In this document: piece after piece, positions 51,824-61,368 of the stretch
How the letters are laid out: every line of letters begins with the position of its first letter
Numbering within the stretch: position 1 is the first letter of the stretch
Origin: Millisia brevis NBRC 105863
GTDB lineage: Bacteria > Actinomycetota > Actinomycetes > Mycobacteriales > Mycobacteriaceae
Length of the DNA: 64,000 nt
Direction of reading: 5' to 3'
Assembly: GCF_001552615.1 (NCBI RefSeq)
Contig: NZ_BCRN01000015.1
Span: 1-64,000 of the forward strand
Notes under the pieces: model-generated
Told to the model about the DNA's origin: nothing
The model's database searches: none
The model's input: the letters and a program-made list of their open reading frames with translations, nothing else
Program-made: the position numbers and the translations under genes

Positions 51824-51846
51824 TCTAGGTAAGGAGACCTACGTGA

Positions 51847-52245
51847 TCATGGCGTGATGGCGGTGACACCCGCGAGGTCGCCGAACCTCGCCTTCGTGTC
51901 GAGGGAAACAACAGTTCGACCGGTCTCCGCAGCATGAGCGGCGATGATCAGATCATGCGCGCCACGTGGCCTACCCGATCTGCGTATCTGCGCCATGAGT
52001 TGAGCGTGGCGAGTGGCGGTGGCGTCGGTGTATTCGAGAATCTCGAGGTCGGTGAGCAGCAGGGCGAGCCGACGGGAACGTTGAGCCGCCCGCTCGGCCG
52101 TATCGGCCAGTTCGATCCCCACCCGGAACTCCGCGACGGTGACCGCGGCGATCGCGAGATCGTCCTCGTCGAAGGCTGTCCGGTCGATCGTCGCGCGCTC
52201 GTAGGCGAGGAGAACACCGGTGTCCAGAATCAGTCGTCTGCCCAC
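51847..52245 (-). CDS. vapC: VapC-type PIN-domain ribonuclease toxin
   Basis: A 132-aa PIN-domain toxin. The acidic active residues are visible: LILDTGVLLAYE (Asp1), VTVAEFRVGI (Glu), GAHDLIIAAHA (Asp) and VSLDTKARFG (last Asp). It would cleave a structured RNA such as a tRNA. The GTG start lies within the vapB coding end, giving a 16-nt overlap. The pair sits between tuf and the TSUP gene, in the same direction as tuf, with a tuf-like terminator on both sides. Confidence 0.93.
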   Translation of the reverse strand: MGRRLILDTGVLLAYERATIDRTAFDEDDLAIAAVTVAEFRVGIELADTAERAAQRSRRLALLLTDLEILEYTDATATRHAQLMAQIRRSGRPRGAHDLIIAAHAAETGRTVVSLDTKARFGDLAGVTAITP

Positions 52246-52493
52246 GGGTCCTCCACCTCGTCGGACACCGCGGCGAGTCCTGCCTCGATATCAGAGGCGT
52301 AGTCGTCGTCGAACGGTGGCACGTCGGTCTCCTCCAGCGCGCGCCGCAGCGAACGGCCGGCATTCGTCGAGGGCGGCGTAACCGTGGCCACGGTTCGGCC
52401 GTGTCGGACGATGCGAATCGTCTCACCGCGTTCGGCGCGGCTCAGCACCGCCGAGAAGTTGCGCGATGCTTCGGCCGCGGACATGGTCACCAT
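52230..52493 (-). CDS. vapB: Phd/YefM-type antitoxin
   Basis: An 87-aa antitoxin of the Phd/YefM family: VTMSAAEASRNFSAVLSRA at the N-terminus is the DNA-binding fold, followed by GETIRIVRHGRTVATV; the acidic C-terminus (DDYASDIEAGLAAV, VEDPWADD) should wrap the toxin. It precedes vapC, as usual, and is expected to autorepress. The ATG directly follows an AT-rich promoter; an ATG at 52484 is an alternative. Confidence 0.92.
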   Translation of the reverse strand: MVTMSAAEASRNFSAVLSRAERGETIRIVRHGRTVATVTPPSTNAGRSLRRALEETDVPPFDDDYASDIEAGLAAVSDEVEDPWADD

Positions 52494-52513
52494 AGATTCA
52501 AATTATCTGAATT
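52494..52513 (-). promoter_or_regulatory. vapBC promoter/operator
   Basis: An AT-rich patch (inverted repeat ATTCA-7nt-TGAAT, 52496-52512) touches the vapB ATG. Read on the minus strand, TAATTT occupies positions -12 to -7 from the ATG, the -10 place of a leaderless promoter. The repeat would be covered by the antitoxin complex. Confidence 0.55.
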
Positions 52514-52560
52514 CCGCAGCCGGGGCTTCCCCCGTTCGATTCGGCCGGCCGGCACCGGGA

Positions 52561-52606
52561 CGGAAACGCCGAACGGCGCCCACCCGGTGGAGTGGACGCC
52601 GTTCGG
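52561..52606 (-). terminator. tuf terminator
   Basis: A GC-rich hairpin 44 nt downstream of the tuf stop: arms 52569-52583 and 52592-52606 pair at 14 of 15 positions, the remaining one being a U-G wobble when read on the tuf (minus) strand. A second copy lies at 51781, beyond vapBC. Confidence 0.85.
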
Positions 52607-52609
52607 TGT

Positions 52610-52641
52610 GAAGCGAACTACTGGTGAAGCGAACTACTGGT
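52610..52641. repeat. Tandem 16-bp repeat between tuf and its terminator
   Basis: Two exact adjacent copies of GAAGCGAACTACTGGT (52610-52625 and 52626-52641) occupy the tuf 3' untranslated region. Probably a local slippage or duplication product. Confidence 0.9.
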
Positions 52642-52650
52642 GAGTCCGAG

Positions 52651-53841
<1,191 letters not shown>

Positions 53842-53934
53842 TTGATGGTCCTCCTGGACTTGTAGATGCGTGCTGTTGCAGCAGTGCGTGGTGGGTATTA
53901 CTTCGGTCGTGCGGCTAACGGGGAGTAACTACGC

Positions 53935-53954
53935 AGTGAACAAGGTCGTTCACT
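53935..53954 (-). promoter_or_regulatory. Intercistronic inverted repeat after fusA
   Basis: AGTGAAC and GTTCACT, 6 nt apart, begin 4 nt after the fusA stop; a third GTTCACT half-copy overlaps the stop itself (53957-53963). It might stabilise or partly terminate the fusA mRNA before tuf. Confidence 0.35.
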
Positions 53955-53958
53955 TCGT

Positions 53959-56061
53959 TCACTCCCCGGTCGCCTTGGCGATGATCTCCTTCGACACGTT
54001 GGCCGGAACCTCCGCGTACGAGTCGAACACCATGGAGTAGTTCGCCCGGCCCTGGGTCTTCGACCGCAGATCACCGATATAACCGAACATCTCCGAAAGC
54101 GGAACCAGCGCCTTCACGACACGGGCACCACTGCGTTCCTCCATGGCCTGAATCTGGCCACGGCGGGAGTTGAGGTCGCCGATCACATCGCCCATGTACT
54201 CCTCGGGCGTGGTCACCTCGACCGCCATCAGCGGCTCGAGGATCACCGGACCGGCCTTGCGGGCAGCTTCCTTGAGCGCCGCGGAGCCGGCGATCTTGAA
54301 GGCCATTTCCGACGAGTCGACGTCGTGGTACGCGCCGTCGGTCAGGGTCAGCTTCAAGTTCACCAGCGGGTAACCGGCGAGGACACCGTACTGCATGGCA
54401 TCCTGCGCGCCGGCGTCGACCGAAGGGATGTACTCCTTCGGCACGCGGCCACCGGTGACCTTGTTCTCGAACTCGTAGGTCGCACCGTCTTCGCCGTGGA
54501 ACGGCTCGACGTTGATGAGGACCTTCGCGAACTGGCCGGAGCCACCGGTCTGCTTCTTGTGGGTGTAGCTGTGGCCGATCACCGGCTTGGTGATCGTCTC
54601 GCGGTACGCCACCTGCGGCTTGCCGACGTTCGCCTCGACCTTGAACTCGCGACGCATGCGGTCGACGAGGATGTCGAGGTGGAGCTCGCCCATACCGCCG
54701 ATGACGGTCTGGCCGGTCTCGTCGTCCAGCTCGACGGAGAAGGTGGGATCCTCCTCGGCGAGCTTCTGGATCGCGGTGCCGAGCTTCTCCTGGTCGGCCT
54801 TCGACTTCGGCTCGATCGAGACCTGGATAACCGGGTCCGGGAAGCTCATCGACTCGAGCACGATCGGGTTCGCCTGGTCGCACAGGGTGTCACCGGTCGT
54901 GGTGTCCTTCAGGCCGATCATCGCGTAGATGTGACCCGCGACGGCCTCGTTGACCGGGTTCTCCTTGTTGGCATGCATCTGGAAGAGCTTGCCGATGCGC
55001 TCCTTCTTGCCCTTGGTGGCGTTGAGCACCTGGGCGCCGGGATCGACCCGACCGGAGTAGACGCGCACGAAGGTCAGCTTGCCGAAGAACGGGTGCGCCG
55101 CGATCTTGAACGCCAGAGCGGAGAACGGCTCGTCCTTGCTCGGCTTGCGGGTGAGCTCTTCTTCCTCGTCGCTGACCGAGTGGCCGTGCACCTCGCCGAT
55201 GTCCAGCGGGTTCGGCAGGTAGTCGATCACGGCGTCGAGCATCGGCTGGATGCCCTTGTTCTTGAACGCGGAACCGCAGAGCACCGGGTAGAGCTCGGAG
55301 TTGACGGTCATCTTGCGGATGGCCGCCTTGATTTCCTCGACGGTCAGTTCCTCGCCGCCGAAGTACTTCTCCATGAGCTCTTCGTCGGACTCGGCCACCG
55401 TCTCGAGCAGCTTCTCGCGGTACTCGGCGGCGCGATCGGCCAGATCCGCGGGGATCTCCTCGATCGTCGGCGCGGCGCCGATCTCGACGGTGCCCCGCCA
55501 GGTGATGGCCTTCATCTCAACCAGGTCGACAACGCCGTCGAAGTCGTCCTCGGCACCGATCGGCAGCTGCAGAACCAGCGGCTTCGCGCCGAGGCGGTCG
55601 ATGATCGTCTGCACGGTGAAGTAGAAGTCCGCGCCCATCTTGTCCATCTTGTTGACAAAACAGATGCGGGGGACGTCGTACTTCGCCGCCTGACGCCAGA
55701 CCTGCTCGGACTGCGGCTCGACGCCTTCCTTGCCGTCGAACACGGCGACGGCACCGTCGAGCACGCGCAGCGAGCGCTCCACCTCGACGGTGAAGTCGAC
55801 GTGTCCCGGGGTGTCGATGATGTTGATCTGGTTACCGTTCCAGAAGCAGGTCACCGCGGCGGAGGTGATCGTGATGCCGCGTTCCTTCTCCTGCTCCATC
55901 CAGTCCGTCGTCGACGCACCGTCGTGCGTCTCACCGATCTTGTAGTTCACACCGGTGTAGAAGAGGATGCGCTCGGTAGTGGTGGTCTTGCCGGCATCGA
56001 TGTGCGCCATGATGCCGATGTTGCGGACCTTGTTCAGGTCGGTCAGCACTTCCTGTGCCAC
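53959..56061 (-). CDS. fusA: Elongation factor G
   Basis: GTPase that moves tRNAs and mRNA through the ribosome. Full length at 700 aa. [19 protein letters not shown] (P-loop, then switch 1), [21 protein letters not shown] in parts (G3) and [10 protein letters not shown] (G4) are intact, as are the C-terminal domains ([11 protein letters not shown], then TGRGxxx-like [13 protein letters not shown]). The GTG start is preceded by a modest GAGGCGGGAC. It lies 194 nt after rpsG, with a strong hairpin between them. Confidence 0.99.
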   Translation of the reverse strand: MAQEVLTDLNKVRNIGIMAHIDAGKTTTTERILFYTGVNYKIGETHDGASTTDWMEQEKERGITITSAAVTCFWNGNQINIIDTPGHVDFTVEVERSLRVLDGAVAVFDGKEGVEPQSEQVWRQAAKYDVPRICFVNKMDKMGADFYFTVQTIIDRLGAKPLVLQLPIGAEDDFDGVVDLVEMKAITWRGTVEIGAAPTIEEIPADLADRAAEYREKLLETVAESDEELMEKYFGGEELTVEEIKAAIRKMTVNSELYPVLCGSAFKNKGIQPMLDAVIDYLPNPLDIGEVHGHSVSDEEEELTRKPSKDEPFSALAFKIAAHPFFGKLTFVRVYSGRVDPGAQVLNATKGKKERIGKLFQMHANKENPVNEAVAGHIYAMIGLKDTTTGDTLCDQANPIVLESMSFPDPVIQVSIEPKSKADQEKLGTAIQKLAEEDPTFSVELDDETGQTVIGGMGELHLDILVDRMRREFKVEANVGKPQVAYRETITKPVIGHSYTHKKQTGGSGQFAKVLINVEPFHGEDGATYEFENKVTGGRVPKEYIPSVDAGAQDAMQYGVLAGYPLVNLKLTLTDGAYHDVDSSEMAFKIAGSAALKEAARKAGPVILEPLMAVEVTTPEEYMGDVIGDLNSRRGQIQAMEERSGARVVKALVPLSEMFGYIGDLRSKTQGRANYSMVFDSYAEVPANVSKEIIAKATGE

Positions 56062-56217
56062 GAATTCAGTCCCGCCTCGTAGGTCGAAGGTTGTGGTTCG
56101 AAGGTCGGTAGATGGGCCGCATCGTCGAGGACCGTCGAAATCTCATCTCGCGATGCACCAAAGCCACCCTTGTGGGGCAACCGACGCGCCTTACAACGCT
56201 GCTCGCGCGGTAAGTAT

Positions 56218-56249
56218 GCCCGTACGCGCCTCACGAGGCGCGTACGGGC
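56218..56249 (-). terminator. Hairpin between rpsG and fusA (partial terminator or processing site)
   Basis: Perfect 13-bp stem (GCCCGTACGCGCC and complement) with a 6-nt loop, 6 nt after the rpsG stop. In the middle of a ribosomal-protein/factor operon it probably reduces readthrough or protects the upstream mRNA. Confidence 0.65.
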
Positions 56250-56255
56250 CCTACT

Positions 56256-56726
56256 TCACCAGCGGTAGTGCGCGAAGGCCCGGTTCGCCTCGGCCATCTT
56301 GTGAGTGTCTTCACGACGCTTCACCGAGGCTCCGAGACCGTTGCTCGCGTCCAGCAGCTCGTTGGCGAGCCGCTCGACCATCGTCTTCTCCCGACGGGCG
56401 CGCGAGAAGGTGACCAACCAGCGCAGCGCGAGGGTGTTGGCGCGGCCCGGGCGGACCTCGACCGGCACCTGGTAGGTGGCGCCACCGACGCGGCGGCTCT
56501 TGACCTCGAGGGCGGGGCGGACGTTGTCCAGGGCGCGCTTGAGGGTGATGACCGGATCGGTGCCGGTCTTCTCGCGAGCCTGCTCGAGGGCGCCGTAGAC
56601 GATGCGCTCCGCGACCGACTTCTTGCCGTCGAGAAGGATCTTGTTCACGAGCTGGGTGACCAGCGGCGATCCGTATACCGGATCATTGATCAACGGGCGC
56701 TTGGGCGCCGGACCCTTGCGGGGCAT
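56256..56726 (-). CDS. rpsG: 30S ribosomal protein S7
   Basis: A 156-aa small-subunit protein that binds the 3' major domain of 16S rRNA. It begins [20 protein letters not shown] and has the conserved [15 protein letters not shown] and [14 protein letters not shown]. It starts one base after the rpsL stop. Confidence 0.99.
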   Translation of the reverse strand: MPRKGPAPKRPLINDPVYGSPLVTQLVNKILLDGKKSVAERIVYGALEQAREKTGTDPVITLKRALDNVRPALEVKSRRVGGATYQVPVEVRPGRANTLALRWLVTFSRARREKTMVERLANELLDASNGLGASVKRREDTHKMAEANRAFAHYRW

Positions 56727-56727
56727 G

Positions 56728-57102
56728 TCAGCTCTTCTCCTTCTTCGCGCCGTAGCGGCTGCGGGCCTGCTTACGGTTCTTGACGCCCTGGGTGTCCAGC
56801 GAGCCGCGGATGATCTTGTAACGAACGCCGGGGAGGTCCTTCACACGACCGCCGCGCACGAGCACCATCGAGTGCTCCTGGAGGTTGTGGCCCTCACCGG
56901 GGATGTAGGCGGTCACCTCGACACCGCTGGTCAGGCGCACACGGGCGACCTTCCGAAGCGCGGAGTTCGGCTTCTTCGGGGTGGTGGTGTACACGCGGGT
57001 GCACACGCCGCGTCGCTGCGGGCTGCCCTTGAGCGCCGCGGTCTTGGTCTTCGCGACCTTGTCGCGGCGGCCCTTACGGACCAGCTGGTTGATGGTTGGC
57101 AT
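56728..57102 (-). CDS. rpsL: 30S ribosomal protein S12
   Basis: A 124-aa decoding-centre protein. [13 protein letters not shown] opens it; the [12 protein letters not shown] loop has Lys43 and the GRVKDLPG loop has Lys88, both the usual streptomycin-sensitive residues. It leads the str operon, with a long leader upstream. The ATG is the family start; an earlier start is not conserved. Confidence 0.99.
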   Translation of the reverse strand: MPTINQLVRKGRRDKVAKTKTAALKGSPQRRGVCTRVYTTTPKKPNSALRKVARVRLTSGVEVTAYIPGEGHNLQEHSMVLVRGGRVKDLPGVRYKIIRGSLDTQGVKNRKQARSRYGAKKEKS

Positions 57103-57374
57103 TGACCGGCTTTCCCTCTTCGCTGTTGTCTCGGGTAACGCTTGGTGTCTTCGGGTTGCTGCGTGTCGTTCGGGCCCGGAGGTGTGGGCCCGCACTGTTC
57201 GCCGAGACGTCGAACAACCCTTCGGTGTATCCCGAGGTCGGGCGTGTCACTTCCGCTCGTACGCCTGCTACCTGCGGTAACGGGCTGCCGGACGGCATGC
57301 GTCGACGATTCGGTCGCTTTCGCTGACCTACACGGAGCACGCTGTTGAGCCTTACGCTCCGGGCACGGTCGTCC

Positions 57375-57404
57375 AGAGTACGCGCCGGCTGCGCCGACGG
57401 TCAA
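57375..57404 (-). promoter_or_regulatory. Putative sigma-A promoter of the str operon
   Basis: TTGACC (-35, 57399-57404) and TACTCT (-10, 57375-57380) are separated by 18 nt, close to consensus for an actinobacterial housekeeping promoter. The start would be near 57368, giving a leader of about 266 nt. The -35 touches the U-tract of the upstream terminator. Confidence 0.6.
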
Positions 57405-57407
57405 AAC

Positions 57408-57459
57408 GCCCCCTCCGCGGGGCCCCTGTAGGGGCTTCCGAAAGGGCTCCCGGAGGGGC
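57408..57459 (-). terminator. Terminator of the DUF3558 lipoprotein operon
   Basis: Just after the stop, GCCCCTCCG pairs with CGGAGGGGGC 40 nt on, with an internal GCCCCT/AGGGGC hairpin, and the stem is followed by GTTTTG. It is thus one of the few hairpins here with a short U-run. Confidence 0.7.
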
Positions 57460-58056
57460 TCAGATCGATCGGTTGACCGACAATTCCAGGAGCTTCTTCG
57501 CGGCCGCGCAGGCGTCCGCGGAGGTGCCCGGACGGTAGTGCACCCACCACCCGATCACCCCGCGCGAGGGGGCGGCGCCGGCGGCACCACAGGACGAGGG
57601 GTTGTCGGGCTGAGCGAGTTGGAGCGCCCCGATACCGCCGAGGGTCACATCGGTCACCGTGTAGCCGAGTCGCTGATTGGTCTCCCGTTCGACGTCGAGC
57701 GAGCCGTTCTCGAACCAGTTGAACGTCACCCGCACCACTCCGGTGGGACCGTCGGCGTCCCACCGGCAGATCGCCCCGTAGAAGGCGTGCCGGAGGGAGT
57801 CGGAGCCGATGGCGGCGGCGATCTGCTCGGGATCGACCAGCTCGCATTCGCGCAGGACGTCGTCGGGGATCCCGCCGGAGGTCGACCCCGGATCGGGATA
57901 GGTCCCCTCGGCGACCGCGGTGCCCTCGATCTGCCGACCGCAGCCGGTGAGCACCAGCAGCAGGACGGCCCAGACGACCAGCAGCCGGCCGGGCAGTGCG
58001 CGACCGGACAGTGCGTGTCCGGGCAGCGCATGTCCGGTCGGGGCGCGGCCGGTCAC
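57460..58056 (-). CDS. DUF3558 family lipoprotein, copy 2
   Basis: A 198-aa predicted lipoprotein with a hydrophobic stretch and lipobox LVLTGC (Cys near residue 39), then a DUF3558 domain (ECELVDPEQIAAAIGSD, GAICRWDADG, FNWFENGSLDVE). The N-terminal 25 residues repeat G-HALPGHALSGRALPGR. DUF3558 proteins are actinobacterial cell-envelope lipoproteins of unknown role; M. tuberculosis has one (Rv0679c) in the same neighbourhood near rpsL. The GTG overlaps the stop of the first copy (GTGA). Confidence 0.87.
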   Translation of the reverse strand: MTGRAPTGHALPGHALSGRALPGRLLVVWAVLLLVLTGCGRQIEGTAVAEGTYPDPGSTSGGIPDDVLRECELVDPEQIAAAIGSDSLRHAFYGAICRWDADGPTGVVRVTFNWFENGSLDVERETNQRLGYTVTDVTLGGIGALQLAQPDNPSSCGAAGAAPSRGVIGWWVHYRPGTSADACAAAKKLLELSVNRSI

Positions 58057-58634
58057 TGCGACCGTCCGATCGACAGCTGGGCCAGTTCGCGGGCGACCTC
58101 GCAGGGGTCGGCGGCGGGCGGGGTCGCGCCGTAGTTGATCGACCAGTGCTGGAAGTCGGCGCCGAAGTCGATCCCGATCTCGCAGAGCACCGCCGCCCCG
58201 GTCAGCGCGGAGTATCCGACGCCCTGGAACCCCGGGTGCCCGTCGACCTCGATGTCCTCGGCGGGGCGTCCGATCATCTCGGAGCCGGCCCGTTCCCGCG
58301 CGATCGGGCTGCCGCGGTACCAGGAGAAGGCCACCGACGGCATCGCCTCCCCCGTGATCTCCCAGGAGCAGCCGACCGAATCGCGGGTGATCAGGTCGAA
58401 GGCGGTCACCCCCATCAGCGAGACGACCTCGTCGTCGGTCACCGAGCCGCATTCACCGAAGAACGGGCCGGCCTGCGTATCGGTCTCCGACGAATCGACC
58501 CCGGCATCGGAATCGGAGGACTCGTCGGAGCCGCCGGAACCGCAGGCACCGAGCACCAGGACCGTCGCCAGCAGCGCGCCGACCGCACCGAACCGTCGCC
58601 GCGCCGGTCGAGGGTGTTCCACCACGGGCATCAC
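58053..58634 (-). CDS. DUF3558 family lipoprotein, copy 1
   Basis: A 193-aa predicted lipoprotein: Arg-rich start, hydrophobic core, lipobox LVLGAC (Cys near residue 31), then a Ser/Asp/Glu-rich linker and DUF3558 domain (ECGSVTDDEVVSLMG, VGCSWEI, FSWYRGSPIARER). It pairs with the next gene as tandem paralogues that share little beyond the domain. Start GTG at 58634 or ATG at 58631. It lies 1 nt after the tetR stop, so it may be cotranscribed with the regulator and acyl-CoA genes. Confidence 0.87.
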   Translation of the reverse strand: MMPVVEHPRPARRRFGAVGALLATVLVLGACGSGGSDESSDSDAGVDSSETDTQAGPFFGECGSVTDDEVVSLMGVTAFDLITRDSVGCSWEITGEAMPSVAFSWYRGSPIARERAGSEMIGRPAEDIEVDGHPGFQGVGYSALTGAAVLCEIGIDFGADFQHWSINYGATPPAADPCEVARELAQLSIGRSQ

Positions 58635-58635
58635 C

Positions 58636-59340
58636 CTACCGAGCGAGGCCTCCGGGTTCCTCCGTTCGACCGGTCGGTCCGAGCGGCTCGACCGATCGGC
58701 CCGACGGCGGGGGGACGACCTCGCGGGGCCGGGCGAGGACCTGATCGAGCTGGGCGGCCCAGGCGCGCACGATCTCGCCGCGCCGACGGCTGTCGTCGGT
58801 GAGCAGGTTCGCCAGCCCCAGCCCGCGGGCGAGGTCGAGGGTGGCCTGGACGAGCCGGTGGGCGACCGGGTCGGCCGGGTCGATGCCCAGCGCCCGAACG
58901 GCCATGTGGTGGGCCTCGCGGCCGAAGCGTTCCTCGAGCGGCACGATCCGCGCCCGCAGGTCCGGGTCGGCCGCGGCGGCGGTCCACACCTGCAGGGCCG
59001 CGCGGAACAGCGGCCCGGTGTAGTAGTCGATCACCCGCGAGACGACCGCTTCGGTGCTCGGCTCGCTCGGGTTGTCGATGCGGGCGGCCTCGATGCGGGC
59101 CTGCCCGAACCGCTCGTCGAACATGTACTCGAGCGCCGCGGTGATCAGGTCCTCGCGGGTCGGGAAGTGGTGCTGGGCCGCGCCGCGGGAGACCCCGGCG
59201 CGTTCGGCGACCAGCGCGACGGTCGTCGCATTCCAGCCGGAGTCGGCCAGGGTGTCGATCGCCGCGGCGAGGATGCGGTCGCGGGTCAGCCGGGATCGGT
59301 CCTGTTTCGGTGCCCGCACCGCGGTCCGGTCAGCCACCAT
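58636..59340 (-). CDS. TetR-family regulator of the acyl-CoA operon
   Basis: A 234-aa TetR protein with HTH at about residues 18-65 (TRDRILAAAIDTLADSGWNA, VSRGAAQHHFPTREDLI). Its ATG lies inside the end of the enoyl-CoA hydratase gene (11-nt overlap), so it is translated from the catabolic operon. It likely represses that operon with an acyl-CoA as inducer. The C-terminal 40 residues are Pro/Arg-rich and not conserved. Confidence 0.92.
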   Translation of the reverse strand: MVADRTAVRAPKQDRSRLTRDRILAAAIDTLADSGWNATTVALVAERAGVSRGAAQHHFPTREDLITAALEYMFDERFGQARIEAARIDNPSEPSTEAVVSRVIDYYTGPLFRAALQVWTAAAADPDLRARIVPLEERFGREAHHMAVRALGIDPADPVAHRLVQATLDLARGLGLANLLTDDSRRRGEIVRAWAAQLDQVLARPREVVPPPSGRSVEPLGPTGRTEEPGGLAR

Positions 59341-60166
59341 GCGGCGTCGCCGGTTCGGCTGGGGCCGCCGGTTCGGCCGCGGCGTCGGCCGGCGCGGCCG
59401 CCCAGCGCGGCGGTCGACGTTGCAGGAAGGCCAACATCCCCTCGGCGGCCTCCTCGGTACCGAACAGCCGCGCCGACGTCGCCGCCAGGTCCTTCGCGCG
59501 TTCGTCGAAACCGTCGAGGACGGCGGCGTTGACCAGCTTCTTCGACTCCGCCATACCCTGCGGTGAGACGGCACGAAACTCCGCGATCAATCGGTCCACC
59601 TCCTTCTCGGTGTCGTCGACGGCCTCGGTGATCAGCCCGATGCGCCGGGCCTCCCGCGCGTCGAAACTCTCCCCGGTCAGAAAGTAGCGACCGGCGGCGC
59701 GCGGATCGAGAACCGGCAACAGCGTGAGGGAAATGATCGCCGGTGATACCCCGATACGCGACTCGGTCAGCCCGAAGGTGGCGTTCGGGCCGGCGACGAC
59801 GATGTCGCAGGCGCCGACCAATCCCATCCCGCCGGCGCGCACGTGCCCGTCGATGCGGCCGATCACCGCCTTGGGCAGCTCGAGGATCGCCCGCAGCAGC
59901 CGCACCATCTGCTCGGTGCGCAGCGCCGGGGTGGCCCCGACCTCGCGCAGGTCGGCCCCGGCGCAGAAGGTCTTCCCGGTGTGGGTGAGCACCACCACCC
60001 GCACGTCGGGGTCGGCCGCGGCGGCGGCGAAGCCGTCGACCAGTCCGGTGACCAGCGCCGTCGACAGGGCGTTGCGGTTGGCGGGCGAGTCGAGGGTCAG
60101 GATCGCCGCCCCACCCTCGACGCGGTAGCCCACCGGATCGGTCCGCCGCTCGGCCGTATCGGTCAC
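59330..60166 (-). CDS. Enoyl-CoA hydratase/isomerase family protein (EchA7-like)
   Basis: Crotonase-fold hydratase of 278 aa. The oxyanion segments are FCAGADLREVG and HVRAGGMGLVGACDIV; TESRIGVSPA holds the second catalytic Glu, while the first (in GCEL of typical hydratases) is replaced by Gly/Leu, as in methylglutaconyl-CoA hydratases. About 25 C-terminal residues are Ala/Pro-rich. The GTG has GAAGGAG upstream. It lies 11 nt after fadE. Probably hydrates an unsaturated acyl-CoA from leucine or isoprenoid breakdown. Confidence 0.9.
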   Translation of the reverse strand: MTDTAERRTDPVGYRVEGGAAILTLDSPANRNALSTALVTGLVDGFAAAAADPDVRVVVLTHTGKTFCAGADLREVGATPALRTEQMVRLLRAILELPKAVIGRIDGHVRAGGMGLVGACDIVVAGPNATFGLTESRIGVSPAIISLTLLPVLDPRAAGRYFLTGESFDAREARRIGLITEAVDDTEKEVDRLIAEFRAVSPQGMAESKKLVNAAVLDGFDERAKDLAATSARLFGTEEAAEGMLAFLQRRPPRWAAAPADAAAEPAAPAEPATPHGG

Positions 60167-60177
60167 CGCACGCTCCT

Positions 60178-61368
60178 TCAGTAGGACTTCGGCAGACCGA
60201 GGCTGGTCTGCGCGACGAAGTTGAGCACCATCTCGCGGCTGACCGGCGCGACCCGCGCGATCCGGGACATCGCCAGCAGCGGCGCCATTCCGTATTCGGT
60301 GGTCAGACCGCTGCCACCGAGGGTGTGCACCGCGGCGTCGACCAGTCCGATGCTCGCCTCGGCGGCCGCGTATTTGGCCATATTCGCGGCCTCGGCGGCG
60401 CCCATGTCGTCGCCGGCGTCGTAGAGCAGGGCGGCCTTCTGCATCATCAGCTTGGCCAGTTCGAGTTCGATCTTGCCCTTGGCCAGCGGGTGGGCGATCG
60501 CCTGGTGGGCGCCGATCGGAGCCTTCCACACCTGGCGTTCCTTGGCGTAACGGGTCGCGCGGGCCAGGGCGAAGCGGCCGAGGCCGACGGCCATCGCGGC
60601 CGCCATGATGCGCTCGGGGTTGAGTCCGGCGAACAACTGCAACAGCGCCGCGTCCTCCTGGCCGACCAGGGCGTCGTAGGGCAGTCGCACGTCGTCCATG
60701 AAGAGCATGAACTGCTTCTCCGGGGTCAGCAGGTCCATCGGGATCGGCTGGTAGGTGAAGCCGGGTGCGTCGGTGGGGACGACAAAGAGCGCCGGCGCCA
60801 GCTTGCCGGTCCTGGCGTCCTCGGTGCGGCCGACGATCAGCACCGCGTCGGCCTGATCGACACCGGAGATGTAGATCTTGCGGCCGGTCAGCAGCCAGTC
60901 GTGTTCGGTGCCGGCGTCGCCGTCGCGGCGGGCGGTGGTGATGATGCGGTGGGCGTTGGAGCCGGCGTCCGGTTCGGTGATGCCGAAGGCCATGGTGAAC
61001 GTGCCGTCCGCCAGGCCCGGCAGCCACCGCTGCTTCTGGGTCTCGGTGCCGAAGCGGCTGATGATCGTGCCGCAGATCGCCGGGGAGACCACCATCATCA
61101 ACAGCCCGGAGCCGGCCGCGGACAGCTCCTCGAGCACCAGCGACAGCTCGTACATGCCGGCCCCGCCGCCGCCGTACTCCTCGGGCAGGTTGACCCCCAG
61201 GAAGCCGAGTTTGCCTGCCTCGCTCCACAGTTCGTCGAGCTTCTCACCGTTGCGGGCCTTGGCCATGAAGTAGTCCTGGCCGTAGGTCTCGCCGAGGGCG
61301 GCGACCGCGGCGCGCAGTTGCTTGCGCTCGTCGGTCTCCACGAACGGGTTGATCTGCGCTGCGGTCAT
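60178..61368 (-). CDS. Acyl-CoA dehydrogenase
   Basis: FAD-dependent alpha,beta-dehydrogenation of an acyl-CoA. 396 aa. LGVNLPEEYGGGGAG, FGITEPDAGSNAHR, GRKIYISGVDQAD and LGGSGLTTEYGMAPL are the family signatures, the last near the catalytic region. The ATG overlaps the accA stop (ATGA). Context, with a biotin carboxylase pair and hydratase, matches isovaleryl-/citronellyl-type degradation clusters (M. tuberculosis fadE12-accA2-accD2). Chain preference is inference. Confidence 0.92.
   Translation of the reverse strand: MTAAQINPFVETDERKQLRAAVAALGETYGQDYFMAKARNGEKLDELWSEAGKLGFLGVNLPEEYGGGGAGMYELSLVLEELSAAGSGLLMMVVSPAICGTIISRFGTETQKQRWLPGLADGTFTMAFGITEPDAGSNAHRIITTARRDGDAGTEHDWLLTGRKIYISGVDQADAVLIVGRTEDARTGKLAPALFVVPTDAPGFTYQPIPMDLLTPEKQFMLFMDDVRLPYDALVGQEDAALLQLFAGLNPERIMAAAMAVGLGRFALARATRYAKERQVWKAPIGAHQAIAHPLAKGKIELELAKLMMQKAALLYDAGDDMGAAEAANMAKYAAAEASIGLVDAAVHTLGGSGLTTEYGMAPLLAMSRIARVAPVSREMVLNFVAQTSLGLPKSY

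Larger units (their letters stand above)
57103..57459 (-). other. Leader and control region of the str operon (357 nt without a gene)
   Basis: The only stretch over 300 nt without a gene. Read on the minus strand it contains, from left to right of the window, the rpsL leader (about 266 nt), the promoter near 57375-57404 and the terminator of the lipoprotein operon at 57408-57459. The leader includes an imperfect repeat of GGGCCC around 57174-57196. No ORF with coding character was found in it. Confidence 0.7.
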
